From assembly GCF_032854445.1 (NCBI RefSeq), contig NC_088300.1, positions 38,032,458-38,096,457 on the forward strand: 64,000 nt of DNA, given 5' to 3'. The notes below the pieces were generated by a model. The model was not told where the DNA came from. It saw only the letters and a list, made by a program, of their open reading frames with translations, and ran no database searches. This DNA comes from Liolophura sinensis. Lineage: Eukaryota; Mollusca; Polyplacophora; Chitonida; Chitonidae. Position numbers and translations under genes: made by a program. This document shows positions 23,456 to 36,204 of this stretch, piece by piece (position 1 is the stretch's first letter; each line of letters opens with the position of its first letter).

Positions 23456-25055
23456 TAAAAAAGAGAGATTATTTAAGGTCCAAATCACGGGATCATTTCC
23501 TTTCCCATCGTCTGAAATTAGATACAGGTTTTGAGCTCTATACTCTGGCTTGACTCATAGACTTACCCTCTATTTCTCAGGCTCCGTATGTCCATAATTG
23601 CTGCCCTTACAACTCGACCCTTACCCCTCCCTTCAGCCTAAGCCATGATATTAAGAGAAAATCGTATAACATTTTGCAAAAAATATTTATCTGTGTAATA
23701 TTCACCTTTATTAACTTTAATTATGGGCCATGTATTGTGATTAGGAAACCCTTGGTAGAACAAACTCAAAATTGACTTTGATTTTACCAGGAAATTGACA
23801 TTGGGCATGTTAAGAGATTGGTAATATATCTGTTTATTTGCACTATATTCTTTCTGTATTTTCACTAGTGGGCAAGATAGTAAATCATGCTTGTAAGTGC
23901 ACATCTAGCAAGGATCTTATGACTTGGTCACCGTGTATTCTGGTTCAGAGAGATTTCGAATGTCGTTAGTGTAGCGATGTCTTATCACTTAGTCACGGTG
24001 TATTCTGGTCCAGAAAGAGCTTGAATGTCATTAACGATCTCTTGTCATGTTTTAGGTAAGTTACAGGTTTAGCTCGTTCATGTATAGAGTAGTTTGAGAT
24101 GTTAAATTTCGAACATAATTTTCTGACACAGTTGGAAGAAAGATATACATGGTTGTCAAACAGACCAACCTTTTTATCGCCATGCCGCAGTGGATATACT
24201 TTGATGCGATTTTCTTGATGAATTCAGTCGAATGAGATTTGTTCAAATGTATTTATAATTTCGCTCACCCGGAATCTCTATAAACGGTTTTTATCATTAA
24301 ACAAGTCCTATGCTTACTAATTTGACATTATTTACAATATTCCTGTATAATTCTGACAAATGTGGCTCAGAGAAATTCTAATAATAGTAACATCTTTGGG
24401 GAAATGTTTTCAAGATTTATTATGCTTGGATACCATTGAAAGACACCACTGAAAGACAGCATTATGCTTTTGCAAATATAAGAATGAAAAATTTAAATAT
24501 TGACGTCGAACAGTATGAAACTATCCTGCATCCTCCTCTAATCTGAATATTTTTTTATTTTTATTTTTATTTATAGAGCTTATCTATAGACGGTAATCCG
24601 ATGTTTTGGGGTTTGCTTATGTATTTGTAATAGAAGTAATGCATGGTCCAGGCTTTGCTGGGGCCAGGGGTTACTTTCACGATGCATCCTGAGTCAGACT
24701 TCTCGTATCTTTTCTCATAGAAGATTTTGTGTACGTTATAGTGCCAGTGGGCGACGTCATTTACAAGCAAAAATTTAAGAAAAATTTTATTTATGAAGAT
24801 TGTTCACAAAACATTTTTGTAACTTCTTTTTTCGTTAATGACGTGGTGTGGATATATAGCTGTTAGTCGAGGTTAGTTACAATTTTAAGACAATGGTCTC
24901 CGATCTATAAGTTTAAACACAGCTCTGAGAACATGTCTTAAAAGCCGGCAGACTTTCAATCAATAAATGTCCGTGTAGTGTGCAACTCGCCCAGACCATT
25001 TCGTCGTGATTCAGCCAACATACTTCTCAGGTGCTTCCCTATGTTGAAGACAGGA
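23456..25055. other. No recognisable feature
   Basis: AT-rich DNA; two near-identical short segments around CGGTGTATTCTGGT (about 23931 and 23996) are the only internal repetition noticed. Confidence 0.4.
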
Positions 25056-25056
25056 T

Positions 25057-25087
<31 letters not shown>

Positions 25088-25217
25088 TTTGATTGGTGTT
25101 TTACGCCGTACTCAAGAATATTTCACTTATACGATGGCGGCCAGCATTATGGTGGGTGGAAACCGGGCAGAGCCCGGGGGACCATCCGCGGACCATCTGG
25201 CAGACCTTTGAAGGTAG
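25056..25217 (-). repeat. SINE with long TTTA tail, central part rearranged
   Basis: A (TTTA)n tract of about 35 bp is followed by GATTGGTGTTTTACGCCG and the intact 3' body up to GGGCAGAGCCCGGGGG. After that the copy skips part of the central segment and ends at about 25217. Confidence 0.87.
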
Positions 25218-26056
25218 GAAGTCTGTTTAAAGACAATTTTACGAGAAGCATAAAATAACCATCATACCCGTGCACTATGATGAATATGCTATTATCTTGC
25301 TCGAAGTTATTACCAAAATAAAATAATTTTAAAAAATTGTTATCTGTTGCAATTAAAACTGGCATAATGCATCTATATTGTTTTTGCATTAAATGGACTT
25401 CTTGTAAAAGGGTTTTTCGACCACGAAATACGACTTTCATCTCTGGATCTTGAGAGAAGGTCGGCCATTGTGGTATACTAGGCTTGTACAACTTGTGACG
25501 TCACAACCTTTAAATGGTCAGATTGAAAGCATAACATAAGTTACCGTTATTGACAGAGATATGACTGCGAAGTATAAGGGTGTTCAAATTATCCTTAAAT
25601 AAAAGTCAAAAATCATCTCACTGTCATGAAATATTATCACTAGGCATGGTGCATAAAATCCATCACACGGCACTTGACATCACTGGATTTAATAAAAATA
25701 ACGTGAAAAATAATTAAAACTACTTTGAGTTTTCAATGTTTCTTACGCTGACGATTACTTATATTTCATTTTCTTTATCATTAAGTATCTACGCTTCTGT
25801 GCCAAACGCCTTCTATTCCATACATTTTACACGATGAACGAACAAACACAATTATAGAGATAACATCTTTGAGAGACATTTAGAAGTTGAGTTGGATAAT
25901 ATAACGAGATATATGTTATACAAATATAGAGGAAACAGTAGGGAACACCATGAATTTCCAAGCGCTTTATAAATCAAGGGATGGGCATTGATGGGGCGGA
26001 AAATGAACGTTACTGTTTATGTTAATGGTTTCCTACTTTATAAATATTTAAGTTGT
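25218..26056. other. No recognisable feature
   Basis: Nothing supported. Confidence 0.4.
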
Positions 26057-26142
26057 TTATTTGATTTAAGTACGCTTAACGCCACGTTCAGGAATGTTAT
26101 ATTTAAGGCGTCATTTAGAATTATGTTTGGAAGAAACCGGAG
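26057..26142 (-). repeat. Diverged SINE fragment
   Basis: TTTATTTGATTTAAGTACGC, CACGTTCAGGAATG and GGAAGAAACCGG follow the order of the SINE 3' body. Confidence 0.5.
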
Positions 26143-26365
26143 TAACCAGAGTGAAGAGACTCCACCAGGGTGTCAGGAGTAAAGAGACGCCACCGGGGTG
26201 CCAGGAGTAAAGAGATAACACCGGAGTGCCCAGAGTATGCAGGCGCCACCGGAGTGACCGAAGTAAACACACCCCATCGGAGTATCCGAAGTAAACACTC
26301 GCCACTGGATTGTCCGACGTATACTGACGCCATCAGAGTGTACGGAGTCAAACCCTCTAACTTAA
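26143..26365. repeat. 28-bp minisatellite, about 7.5 copies
   Basis: Consecutive 28-bp units of the pattern GGGGTGCCAGGAGTAAAGAG plus an 8-bp end ATAACACC repeat directly after the SINE fragment. They diverge progressively from left to right. Open frames on both strands are repeat by-products. Confidence 0.9.
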
Positions 26366-27409
26366 CACCGCTGCCAAAACAGTGAGAATTTGATCATACC
26401 ACCAAGTTATTGAAGGGCAAACAATTACAGTTAACGACTAACAGAAGTACACGGGAACTGCATGGTAAGTATAGTCTACAAGTTAAAATTTGATAATGTA
26501 CTTTTTCGGTGACTAAAACATCAAATATTATCCTGACTGTAGTCATAAAAGTGACTAAAGAGGACAGTTTGTAAGCCAGACACAATTTTCAAGACACGTT
26601 TTATTTGTTATCTCAGTTCATCTTTACCTAAAAGATTTTGCGCTTTTTTATAAGACGCGTTTTGAAACAGGCCAGTATTGACAACATTTTCAGTAGCACC
26701 CTCAAAGACCTTCTGAAGGCTTCTGGAAAATGACCTCAAACAACCCGCCAACCTCCCAAAGCTTGTATTTATGAGATTAAATGCTCATGTAATCAGCATT
26801 ATACTGGATAAACTGCTCGGCCGTCACCACTTAGAAACAAAGAGCATTAAAACTCAGACCATATCCTATTAAATTAATTCACTGCATATGTCAGACTCTT
26901 GAAAAAAAATGTAACCAAAACTGTTACAAGAAAGATAATGGAAACCATTGAAAAAGAACGACCAAAGCCATGCATTAACCAAGACAGTGGATTCCTAATG
27001 GGGGGTGGGGGGGGCATACAATGATCTCATTTCATCAGACATCCCCCTAGATTACCAGCTGTCCTGACTCACACCTTTGTCCATAGTTGTTATTGTTTCT
27101 TGTGAATCTGTTGTATGTTTCTTCTATTGTTCGTATGTTGAAATTAACAACTTACTCCTCCCTCTAAATACCCATTGCCATCACTACTTGATTGGTATGC
27201 TTGCTAACGGTATCAGTGTGTATACACTGAATAAATACAAGTTGTCATCCATATAACTATGTTTATCATGTTAGGCTAGTTGCAGAAACATGTAACAGAT
27301 AGTAACAATGTTACTCAGGGCCTTGACCTCATGATGTGAGTGACCAGACACCAGTAAACACACTATTCTCGTGATGATGTAATTGACAGGGTGAGATAGA
27401 CAATGGATA
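26366..27409. other. No recognisable feature; short G-run
   Basis: A G-rich run lies at 27000-27014. Nothing else is supported. Confidence 0.4.
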
Positions 27410-27860
27410 ATTTAAAACAAGGCCATACTATGATCGACAATGGTCAATAAACGACAAAGAATGCAGGCAACACATGGTTTACAGGCAAAGAGAGAATAAA
27501 CAACAAAGAATGCCATAGACAATGGTTTACAGACAATGTATATAAAAACTGGAATAGTTATGGAATGATAAACTAAATAGATGATAGAATGGGTTATCAT
27601 GGGATGATACACAAAGGAAGAAAAGCAACGAAGAATGACGTTGGGTGAGAGACAATGGAGTGCAAACAGCAAGGAATATATTCGCCATGGTGTGATGGTT
27701 AGACAATGGAGAATTACACAGACAAGAATAGAACTGACAGGGTGTGATAGACAGTGAAGAATAAACAACTACTTGAGGGGATAAACAAACGGAGATAACA
27801 AAGAATGCAATGTGCATGGGATGAAAAACACAGGAGAATAAACAAATAATGCGATAGACA
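27410..27860. repeat. Degenerate AT-rich tandem repeat
   Basis: The words AATAAACAACAAAGAATG, ACAATGGTTTACAG and GTGATAGACAATG recur at irregular intervals. Long open frames on the minus strand have the biased composition expected of the repeat. Confidence 0.6.
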
Positions 27861-30510
27861 TCCTGAAAGCAACCATAATGGCCTTTAAAGAGACATACAG
27901 TCGATGGCGAAAAAATTGGGCGGCTACTGTAAATGTCGAGAAAAGTTCAGGCTTCCAGAGGTCTACTGACATGTATGTGAGTTTGAGTGGACAATGGAAT
28001 GTTCAGTTTTGTGCGGGGTTTCCCCTCGACCATCAACTCACTGAAGTCGCTATATTTAGAAACATAGCCGAAGACTGACTTTTCTTGACTGAGTTACCTC
28101 CATTTGTAGTGTAGACGAGGAGAGATGTTCGGTGAACTTAAAATGTCAGACATAGTATTGTTTTGTAAATATTCAACTTTTCGTGTAACTTCACTTCTGC
28201 CGCACAGATCGTTTGGTATTGCAAACACTTTATAATACATTATGGTATAATCTCGTATTTGGTTTACTAGATTTACAATTTGCTTTCAATCTGTCATATA
28301 GTTTCCGCGAGAGAACGTTGTATCGTGGGAATTTTTGTGCTGCCTTATTTGCATATTATCTTGCCGGGAGAACAGTTTAGATCAATGGCGGATTTCCCTT
28401 TCTAATTCTTTTTCGATTTTTCAGAAAAAATTAGGCCCAGTATGTTTAAATAGGAGTCAATTCATTTTTGTATTTAGCTGAACCAACCCCAAAATTCCGA
28501 ATTTTTTTTGGCAATATGTATCTTTAAGCGACATCGGATTAAATCTAGTCCATAAAGAGGAAAATTTATATTAAAATAGGAATATTTCTGAAAATATAAG
28601 ACATTTATATGATCCTAGAACGGCTGGAAACCTTTGAGGCAGGTAATTTTTTCTTCTCTTTGAGGTCTTTAGAAGTGCATCAATGCAATATACGTGCACA
28701 TGCATTACCTCCTTCGTCTTGAATCACAGTTCTGTGTTTTATTAAAATGACACAAAGGTCATTTTCAGGAGTTTCAAGAGTTTACTGTGACTGGGTGTGC
28801 CATCATGTCTGAAATTATGTTCCATTGATTCAGCAACAAAAAAGTTCTGTCCAAAGTAACAGCAAAAGTGATTCCAAGCCTAAATCCCAGACAGTCAAAC
28901 AAATGCAAGTCTCACAGGTTCACACAGATTTGGCTTAGTCTGGCAAGATAAGGTTGGGCCTTTGCAAACTGACACGGCTGAAAGACGTGATCCTGTGGTA
29001 CTGTGGCTCCTAACGGCATCCTTGAGCCATGACATCTGACTATATAAGAGTCTAATAAACACTGTAAAATCACGTTTTAGCCGCGTTAGTTTGTTAGAGC
29101 CTGTCTCGTACAAACACCACTTTCAGCTCATTACTGGAATTTTAGAAAAGGATCACTTTTCATTTTTATCTATGTCCTTTATTCTCTGGGAATAACTTTT
29201 AAATGCAAATAAAATCAAACAAGAAATGCATGCATAGATGTGTGGTCTGCGTGTTATAAACATAATCTACTACACAGCTTCCAACTTTTGCGTACCCAGG
29301 TATCCTCGTAGGCTTAACATTCCACAAAGTATTTATATCAACGATATTAGGACTTATCCCGAGGGATATTTAAATTTTGTTCTATTCTTTTATTTGTTTT
29401 GTGTTTGTTTCTTTTTTTTCTCTCCGCTACCAAAGAATCTTCCGGTGCATCCGTAGTAGTAGGAGCCTACAGCCTCAGACACGCCCCTGTTTTCTGATAT
29501 ACATGTACCATCTTTAATATCGATACTCATCAAAATGTTCTTGGAATCATATCCATCTGATTTGTCTGCCAAATAAAACTGAATGTTTCAAAGATTTTAC
29601 AGCTATGATCAGAGATGTATTTCAGTGATATTCCCTTATGCTGGATTGGATTGACGAAAAAAGGTCGTTATATATAAACTTTATAAGGGAAATTCGAATA
29701 AACTTGGCCCAAAGTGCCCACAATGCTACCAATCGACAAAAAGAGAATAATGTCCTCAGCATATCATTTAGGCTAATTCAAAATAAAGGAAATGTCAAAT
29801 AATGTTGATGCAATCTGGGAAAAGAGTCTATTTGGACTCGTCCTAGCTCATCAACCAAAAACAAAATTCCCAACCAAATGTGTCTGTGCCCGGACTTTTG
29901 TATTGAACTGAACGTCTTCGATGTAAACTATGGGGTACATGACAGATCGTCAAGAACATAATGCTAGACAATACTTAGAGATAAAATCCAACTTTATCAA
30001 CTAACTAATAATGCAAATACAACCCAAAACCTAACGGACAAAATTGTCGATGCTCACAAGACTTGACTAGATTGGACTAAATATCTTTCGTGATTGTTTT
30101 CGCTTTTTAATTTTGTGATGAATCTTCGGTTTAAGGAGTCTACACAGTACGTAAGTACGTTAGAATATGTAGTAGTCAAATGACGGGCTTGTGTTAAACG
30201 TCGTTTTGGGAACTGGCCTTGTAATTATTGACCCGTAACTTCCATATTGGCTGACGGCTGGTATACGAATGCCCGTTCCGACGCATAGATTCCAATATGG
30301 CAGACAGAAAATATACAAACGACATATCTGAGAGTGTTATGGTGATGATCGACTTCCCGTACAACATAACCAATTTTCTGATCATTCTTCATTACATAAA
30401 CCATTTTTTTTCGCTTACGTTTTGTAAATGGAAGAGAACGAATACATGTACAGCTACGCGTCTTATACATATAGACGTAGCTGTATGTGTGCCTCAGCTC
30501 AATGTTCGGT
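27861..30510. other. No recognisable feature
   Basis: No gene, RNA or repeat I can support. Short open frames have no family resemblance. Confidence 0.4.
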
Positions 30511-30688
30511 CGCTGTGAGTTCAAGTCCAGCTCATGCTGGCTTCCTCTCCGACCCTAAGTGGGAAGGTCTTCCAGCAACTTGCGGATGGTCGTGGTATCC
30601 CCCGGGCTCTGTCCCGTTTCCTCCCACCATAATGCTGAAATATTCTTGAGTACGGCGTAAAACACCAATCAAATAAATAAATCAATGC
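30511..30688 (+). repeat. SINE with small internal deletion
   Basis: It runs from the B-box region (GTGAGTTCAAGTCC) through the body to CACCAATCAAATAAATAAAT. About 20-30 bp between CATAATGCTG and AAATATTCTTGAG are missing compared with other copies in this window. Confidence 0.88.
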
Positions 30689-31983
30689 AGTATTTGTACA
30701 TAGTTTACTAAAGTCAATCGGTCAAATATACGAAAAACCATAAGGACTTAGATATAGGCTATCCATTTTTTTTTCATCCAGCAGTTTTATGTTCCAATGC
30801 TTAGAAAACGCACATTTCAATCGTTTCAATGTTCATTCCTAAGACTGAATATTTAGCTCAGCTGAGTGTATCTTGCCCCGAGTAACAGGACGTGGTTATC
30901 ATTTCATCACAGCTTGAAAGCTGCACTCACACGCATGAAGGTCATTGGTCCATTCATGTCAGCACAATGACCTGGAACTGAGAATATAATTAAAACAGTT
31001 CTGATTCCATTCAATTTTTGCAATGCAACGAAATATTATTTACAGAGAATGCCCTTAATTCCCTTCTGGTCATTAAACTCAGTTTTCTTTATAACAGGGG
31101 AGATGATTTGAGTATTTAGAAAGAGATAATAAGGTTGTGAAGAGACCAGTTACGTGTTCCTTCCGATATAACTTGGATTACTCAGTATGTAATTAAACAC
31201 GAGTATCATACACGCCCCTGTTAGTACAGATTAACTCGTAGTAAAGAAAAGGGTTTATCCTCTTTTTGATATTCTATATGCTTTGTCTACAACTCAGGAT
31301 ATCAAGGGCATGGGCCTATCTCTTCTCCTTTCATAAGCCTTCACCTACTTTTAGTCACGATGGAGAAGTTGAAGGTTTATTCTTACTTTATATCGGAACA
31401 GAGAAGACACAAATTGCTTGCGTGTATGGTTGCGCTAAATTGTCAAATATACACGGACCCATTCACACACCATTCAAGCATGCCCCTTTCGTTTATTCAC
31501 ACTAGCCTGTCAAATAATACTCAGCACACAAGCACATTATTCATATAATATGGCGATAGAGGACATTTGTACTGAATGTTTCGATCCATCGAACCTAAAT
31601 CAAATACACTATTTCCTGTGTGAAAGTTTGTTGCAGTTAATGACTTTTGCAATACACGGATTGTCACAGAAGCGATTGCGAGTTAACATTTCCTTTAAGT
31701 CGGGAGCTTGACGTTTGCTATTAATAATAACTGATTTGATTATTATATCTTTCATTCAATATTTAATATTGATAATGTATTCCTGGCAATCGGAAATAAA
31801 TTATTTTTGTTAGGATTGTAGGTAGTTACCAGAGGTATAATATTTTTTGTATTGGCTGGTTTCTTGGGGCATTTTCTTAATTCACTGATGGGCTGAGAGG
31901 TGGCTTTCTTTATCCCCTGATTAATGAGACCTGCTGGTTACCCCGTACAGAATAAGTTATTTGGAAGCTAACAAAGCCGTTCA
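30689..31983. other. No recognisable feature
   Basis: Nothing supported. Confidence 0.4.
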
Positions 31984-32790
31984 TCACGAACAATTGGGAT
32001 TTCTGCAATGGTACGTTTTCGTCTCGCTATATACTGAATATGGAATATTTCCCCGTGTATGCCTAGCATAGTTGGAGCTAAAGTGAAGATAAAGTTGAGT
32101 AGGTTTCCTAAAAATACCTGTAATTACAGTTTTTCTATACTTTTTGACTAGGATATCTAGGAATGGTATTCTGACGTTACTGGCATCCATGGTGAATACA
32201 ATTTTCATACACAGGTTATTAAGTATATTATGTAGAGGTTTAATGGCGCCAGCACTGGAGGGCCAGAAAATAAAACAATCGTCCAAGGACTTTTCTTCAA
32301 ATGACTTTCGAAAATTATCTCTATAGCTTAAGGATATTTTATCATACAACTTGGCCTCTGAATAACCCATAATTGGTGTTGCATAAGCCGGGGCCATTTT
32401 TGGTACCCATTGCAGTTCCTGGAATTTGCATGTAATATTTGTCATCAAAACCAAAGGAATCGTTGTTTAAGATAAATTATTTAATGCTATCCATAAGTGT
32501 TTGTTGAAGCGACCATGAGGGCAGCCTGGAAAACCAGTATTTGATTGCCACCCGATCTAATTCATGGGGTATACTGCTCTACAAACTTTGCACGTCAAAT
32601 GTAGTAGCCAACTTGGCCTCAGTATCTACCTCTTTAGGTAGCTGATTTTAAAAATGTAAATTATCTCGAACGAAGCTATTAATTTGTTTCAGGAAAGATT
32701 GTAATAAGATGTCAATTTAAGATGACTAAGCTTTTGTGCTGGCGAAGAGGGCCCGGTGATTATGGCCCTAAATTTCAGGTCTCTGGGATT
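31984..32790 (-). pseudogene. Penelope-like element reverse transcriptase, fragment
   Basis: On the minus strand the upstream part reads LKFRAIITGPSSPAQKLSHL and later FDVQSL and IPHELDRVAIKYW, the RT fingers/palm. The downstream open frame (32454-31984) contains LDDCFIFWPSSAG with the catalytic Asp pair, FTMDASNVRIPFLDILV and GIFRKPTQLYLHFSSNYA. These are the recurrent blocks of Penelope-like RTs. A frameshift and at least one stop separate the parts. No GIY-YIG endonuclease was found downstream. Confidence 0.75.
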
Positions 32791-32885
32791 GGGAATAACA
32801 ATATTAATAACTATATAATCGTTTACTCAATTTAAACCCTTGAACCACTGCTCCACCAACAGTTCACACGCTCGAAATCGTTGAC
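32791..32885. other. Spacer between retroelement and minisatellite
   Basis: Nothing supported. Confidence 0.3.
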
Positions 32886-33165
32886 ACAGTGTGGACCATT
32901 GGTGCACTTTGCTCAAAAATGGTTAAGTCAGTCTGTTGACAACCATTGACATATTGTGCTCACCAATCGGTTGCACCTGCTGAACGGTTGATGTGCCTCG
33001 CCAACCAACCGTTTTAGCTCCCTAAACAGTGTGGACCATTCATGCACTTTGCTCAAAAATGGTTAAGTCAGTCTGTTGATAACCGTTGACATATTGTGCT
33101 CACCAATCGGTTGCACCTACTGAACGGTTGATGTGCCTCGCCAACCAACCGTTTTAGCTCCCTAA
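32886..33165. repeat. 140-bp tandem duplication
   Basis: Two consecutive 140-bp copies (32886-33025, 33026-33165) differ at only a few positions. Both contain GCTCACCAATCGGTTGCACC and CCAACCAACCGTTTTAGCTC. The high identity indicates a recent duplication. Confidence 0.93.
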
Positions 33166-33410
33166 ACAAATGTGTACTTTGGTAACTAGCTTTTAAGTCA
33201 GCCTAAACCACTGTGTACCGTAGTATGCTAACTTTTAAGTTAGTATGAAGATGTGTACCGGGGTAACTAATCTATGAATCAGCCTGAACGTTGTATACAT
33301 GCTTGCTAACTTGTAAACCAGTGTGAACAAGTCTGTACTGTGCTAACTAACATATGAGTCAATCTAAACCGCTGTACATTTTGCTAACTAACCTATGAAT
33401 CAGCCTATGA
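33166..33410. repeat. Degenerate satellite-like repeat (AACTAA…GAGTCAGTCTGAACC family)
   Basis: Imperfect units of about 45-55 bp with TGTGTAC, GCTAACTAAC and TGAATCAGCCTGAAC continue from the 140-bp duplication. They match the array at 36240-37725. Confidence 0.7.
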
Positions 33411-33830
33411 GATCGTGTAGTTATACTTCTGCTAGGTACAGTTGTGAATCGTTAGATTTCATTTACGATTTATGTAAACATGCCATGACTGGTAACCTAG
33501 GTATTGTAAACAATGATAATCTCCGAAGTCTGCCTGTGAAGCGTCCCAAATATAGAAAACCGAAAAAGACAAATGTGAAACCTAATAAGAAAATAGTCCT
33601 TTCAGTGCTTGATAACTTTGCAATAAAATAGTCGAAATTGGAGCTGGGAGAACCTTCTGTCTTTGACCTAGTTAAGAGAAGGATTGTGTATGCAATCCAC
33701 CATATCAATACTAATGCTCATGTGACAGCCAAGCAACTTCTGACAGATCCAACCGTGCAAAAGGTACTTTTGCTGTCCTTCAGAAAAAAACATAGTATTG
33801 TTCCTTATGGTTCTTATGGAGAAGCGTAAT
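33395..33830 (+). pseudogene. Probable Penelope-like element N-terminal fragment
   Basis: The plus-strand frame reads LDFIYDLCKHAMTGNLGIV, NNDNLRSL and KRPKYRKPKK, then a stop at 33631. It continues without an ATG as SVFDLVKRRIVYAIHHINTN. The NLGIVNN and PKYR-P words are reminiscent of the region upstream of the RT in some Penelope-like elements. That resemblance is from memory. It is in opposite orientation to the copy at 31984-32790. Confidence 0.35.
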
Positions 33831-34424
33831 ATCACAACAACTGCCGCAACATCAAAGTATTCCATAACGACTCATACTCTGGAAGAATTATTCCACATAC
33901 CTTGTTGATCAGAATAGAATACAACAAACAAAATATTTAAATTGGATGAATCTAACCACGGTATTTATTGAAAGCATATATGGGTACAATGGCACATGTG
34001 TTTTCATGGAAACAAACCGTCGATTGTCGATTTGACGTGACGCGGCAGACCCAAATCCCCTCTGGTTAACATTAGAAGAGATACAGTAAACTGAAACGTC
34101 ACATTGATAGCACCTTAATTATGGCACATCAAACGGCTATCCCCTGGATTTACACAGACAGATGATCATTGTTTATGCCCCTACCTAAATGTTCCTTTGG
34201 TTATAACACAAACAATGGGGCTTACCTGTATCAGTGCCTTATCACATCCTAGAGTGTTACGCACGGACACCTCCGCGACACGAGTGACACCACACGAAAT
34301 CACTCGGCGCCAAACCTAACAAATCCATGCCCAAATTAAATAAGCATTTAAAACTATCGAAAACCAAAATACCTTCGTTCCAAATCCAAAATATTCCAGC
34401 TGAATTGTCCTAAAAATCCTGAAT
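33831..34424. other. No recognisable feature
   Basis: Nothing supported. Confidence 0.4.
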
Positions 34425-34495
34425 GTCTCATCGTCGTCATATAAGAGAAAAATTGTTAAGTACGACGTTAAACCCCAAGCATTCATTCATTTCTG
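34425..34495 (+). repeat. 3' end of a second SINE-like family
   Basis: CGTCGTCATATAAGAG, GTTAAGTACGACGTTAAACC and the tail CATTCATTCATT resemble the main family's 3' body but end in CATT repeats instead of AATA repeats. Confidence 0.5.
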
Positions 34496-35040
34496 AATGT
34501 CTTAAATAGTCCTTAACGTCCTAAAAAATTAATACTCCGCATTTCCAAGGCTCCCTCAATTATTATTATTAAGGAAAAAATCATTCAAGTGGACATCATC
34601 AGGTCTATATAAGGTTGCGGATTCACGCGTTATGTGTGGGTGACGAATAGTAAACCCACCACTGTGCCATACAAACTGCCTCACAGCCCTATTAATCCGC
34701 ACATTACTTATAGCCGAAAGTTTAATATAGAAATGACCAGTCGCGATGGTACACACTACATTGCAGCCGATGTCAGTCATCAATGTCATCATGTAAAAAT
34801 TCGAAAATGGTAAAATTGTTCAAATGCGCTTGGAAAGGGTCTAATATGACGTGTTTTGTGACGAGAAATCGAATGGGGCAAACCGTTCAAATGGTTATGA
34901 TAGATTTTAATATACCTACTGTGGCTTGAACACGCCTATCATCACGGACCTTTGTTTACGACTGCCCTCTAAACGTGTGAATCACAAAACGTTTTGTTGT
35001 ATCCTCGAAACCGAGAAGTTTATGCTCACAGCTCACTCCA
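34496..35040. other. No recognisable feature
   Basis: Nothing supported. Confidence 0.4.
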
Positions 35041-35078
35041 GCTATATATTTATTTGATTGGTGTCTTACACAATGGCC
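35041..35078 (-). repeat. SINE tail fragment
   Basis: TATTTATTTGATTGGTGTCTTACAC is the tail-proximal end of the SINE. It touches the 3' end of the candidate exon next to it. Confidence 0.5.
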
Positions 35079-35300
35079 CCTCTTCCTGTCCCGCGATTCG
35101 GCAGCTGGACTAGAAGCACTGGGAGCAGTGGCACGGTTACGATCAAATGAAGTCACCCCTCTTCCTGCTTGGGCTTCAGATGAAGTGTTCCCCCTTTCTC
35201 TCCTAATATTCGCTGGCAGCACGGGCACAGAAAATTCAGCCTGCCTACAAACTCTTGGGACTCTCTTAGTCGGTTTTCTTCCAGATTTTGTGCGGGACAT
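35077..35300 (-). CDS. Possible first coding exon of a basic, Ser/Arg-rich protein
   Basis: An ATG at 35300 (minus) opens a frame beginning MSRTKSGRKPTKR. It continues through a Lys/Arg/Ser-rich region (RRERGNTSSEAQAGRG, PSASSPAAESRDRKR) to a possible donor GT|GTAAGA at about 35078, just before a SINE tail. Upstream on the minus strand lie ATTAGCATAACCAAT (octamer-like word plus CCAAT) near 35470-35490. The start loosely resembles a histone H3-type N-terminal tail. No histone fold was found downstream, so no function is assigned. Confidence 0.28.
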
Positions 35301-36204
35301 AGATATCTCTACTCTACCGATAACGTAGAACAAAAAAGTTCGATCTAAAATCAATTTGAAAGCGCTCCTGCAGAAAACACCGTGTCATTATCTGTTTATT
35401 GTCCTCAAGTGAGGGGAACGGCCAGAAGAACTGTAGAGCAGACGACGTTATTTCTATACACCGTTACGATTGGTTATGCTAATTAGCTTACGTCCCCGCT
35501 ATACTGTAAAACATGTGAGGGAGATAATTCAACAAGGGAAGTAACTCATGCTTATGCAGCTTCGTAACGCTGTATAGTGCTAGTTAACAATGAGCGGTAA
35601 CTATATTTATTTTAAAAAAAACCTTTCAGTCCTTTCTCACATAGAGGAGTGTTTCGTACCTTTCCGTCCACACTGACATATTACAACTTTACTGCATTCC
35701 ACAAATGCTTACATCCTCATACAAAGCTCGCTTTATTGCTATACCACCAAGCATGTATCCACTCTCTTAACGAAGGCACTACAAGATGTACAGTCATTTT
35801 GGAATAAATACTGTTATGCAATGTCTCACTGAAGAACTAGAACTTCAACACTAATTGTTTCGGGGATTAATAAAATCGGTCACCGCTATATTAACGGCAA
35901 CAAAACCTTCTTCAGTTTCATTGCATACAAAGGTTACCGTTCATGGCATGTACATATCTCACCTGATAGTATTTGTTAGATCCTTTGTGTTGTGTGACCA
36001 TTTCAATCAACGTCACAATGTTCATGCTAAAATCTTATTCAAGGCCTATCTCGACTGGGTTACGTTCGGCTTGTTTTCACCTCCAGTACTCTAGTCACGT
36101 GACTAAAGCCTGTGCTGGGGATTGGCTCAGAACAGCTCACTTTCAATTCAGTGTTACCCGAATGCAAAGTGTCTCCTGCAACTAGTATTTTACAAGCAGC
36201 CCGG
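35301..36204. other. No gene; possible promoter for the minus-strand ORF
   Basis: Apart from the CCAAT/octamer-like words near 35470-35490 nothing is supported. Confidence 0.3.

Noticed and set aside
27410-27860. Minus-strand open frames of 96 and 118 codons rich in Ser, Cys, His and Leu
   Set aside because: They lie in a degenerate tandem repeat and have repeat-driven composition.
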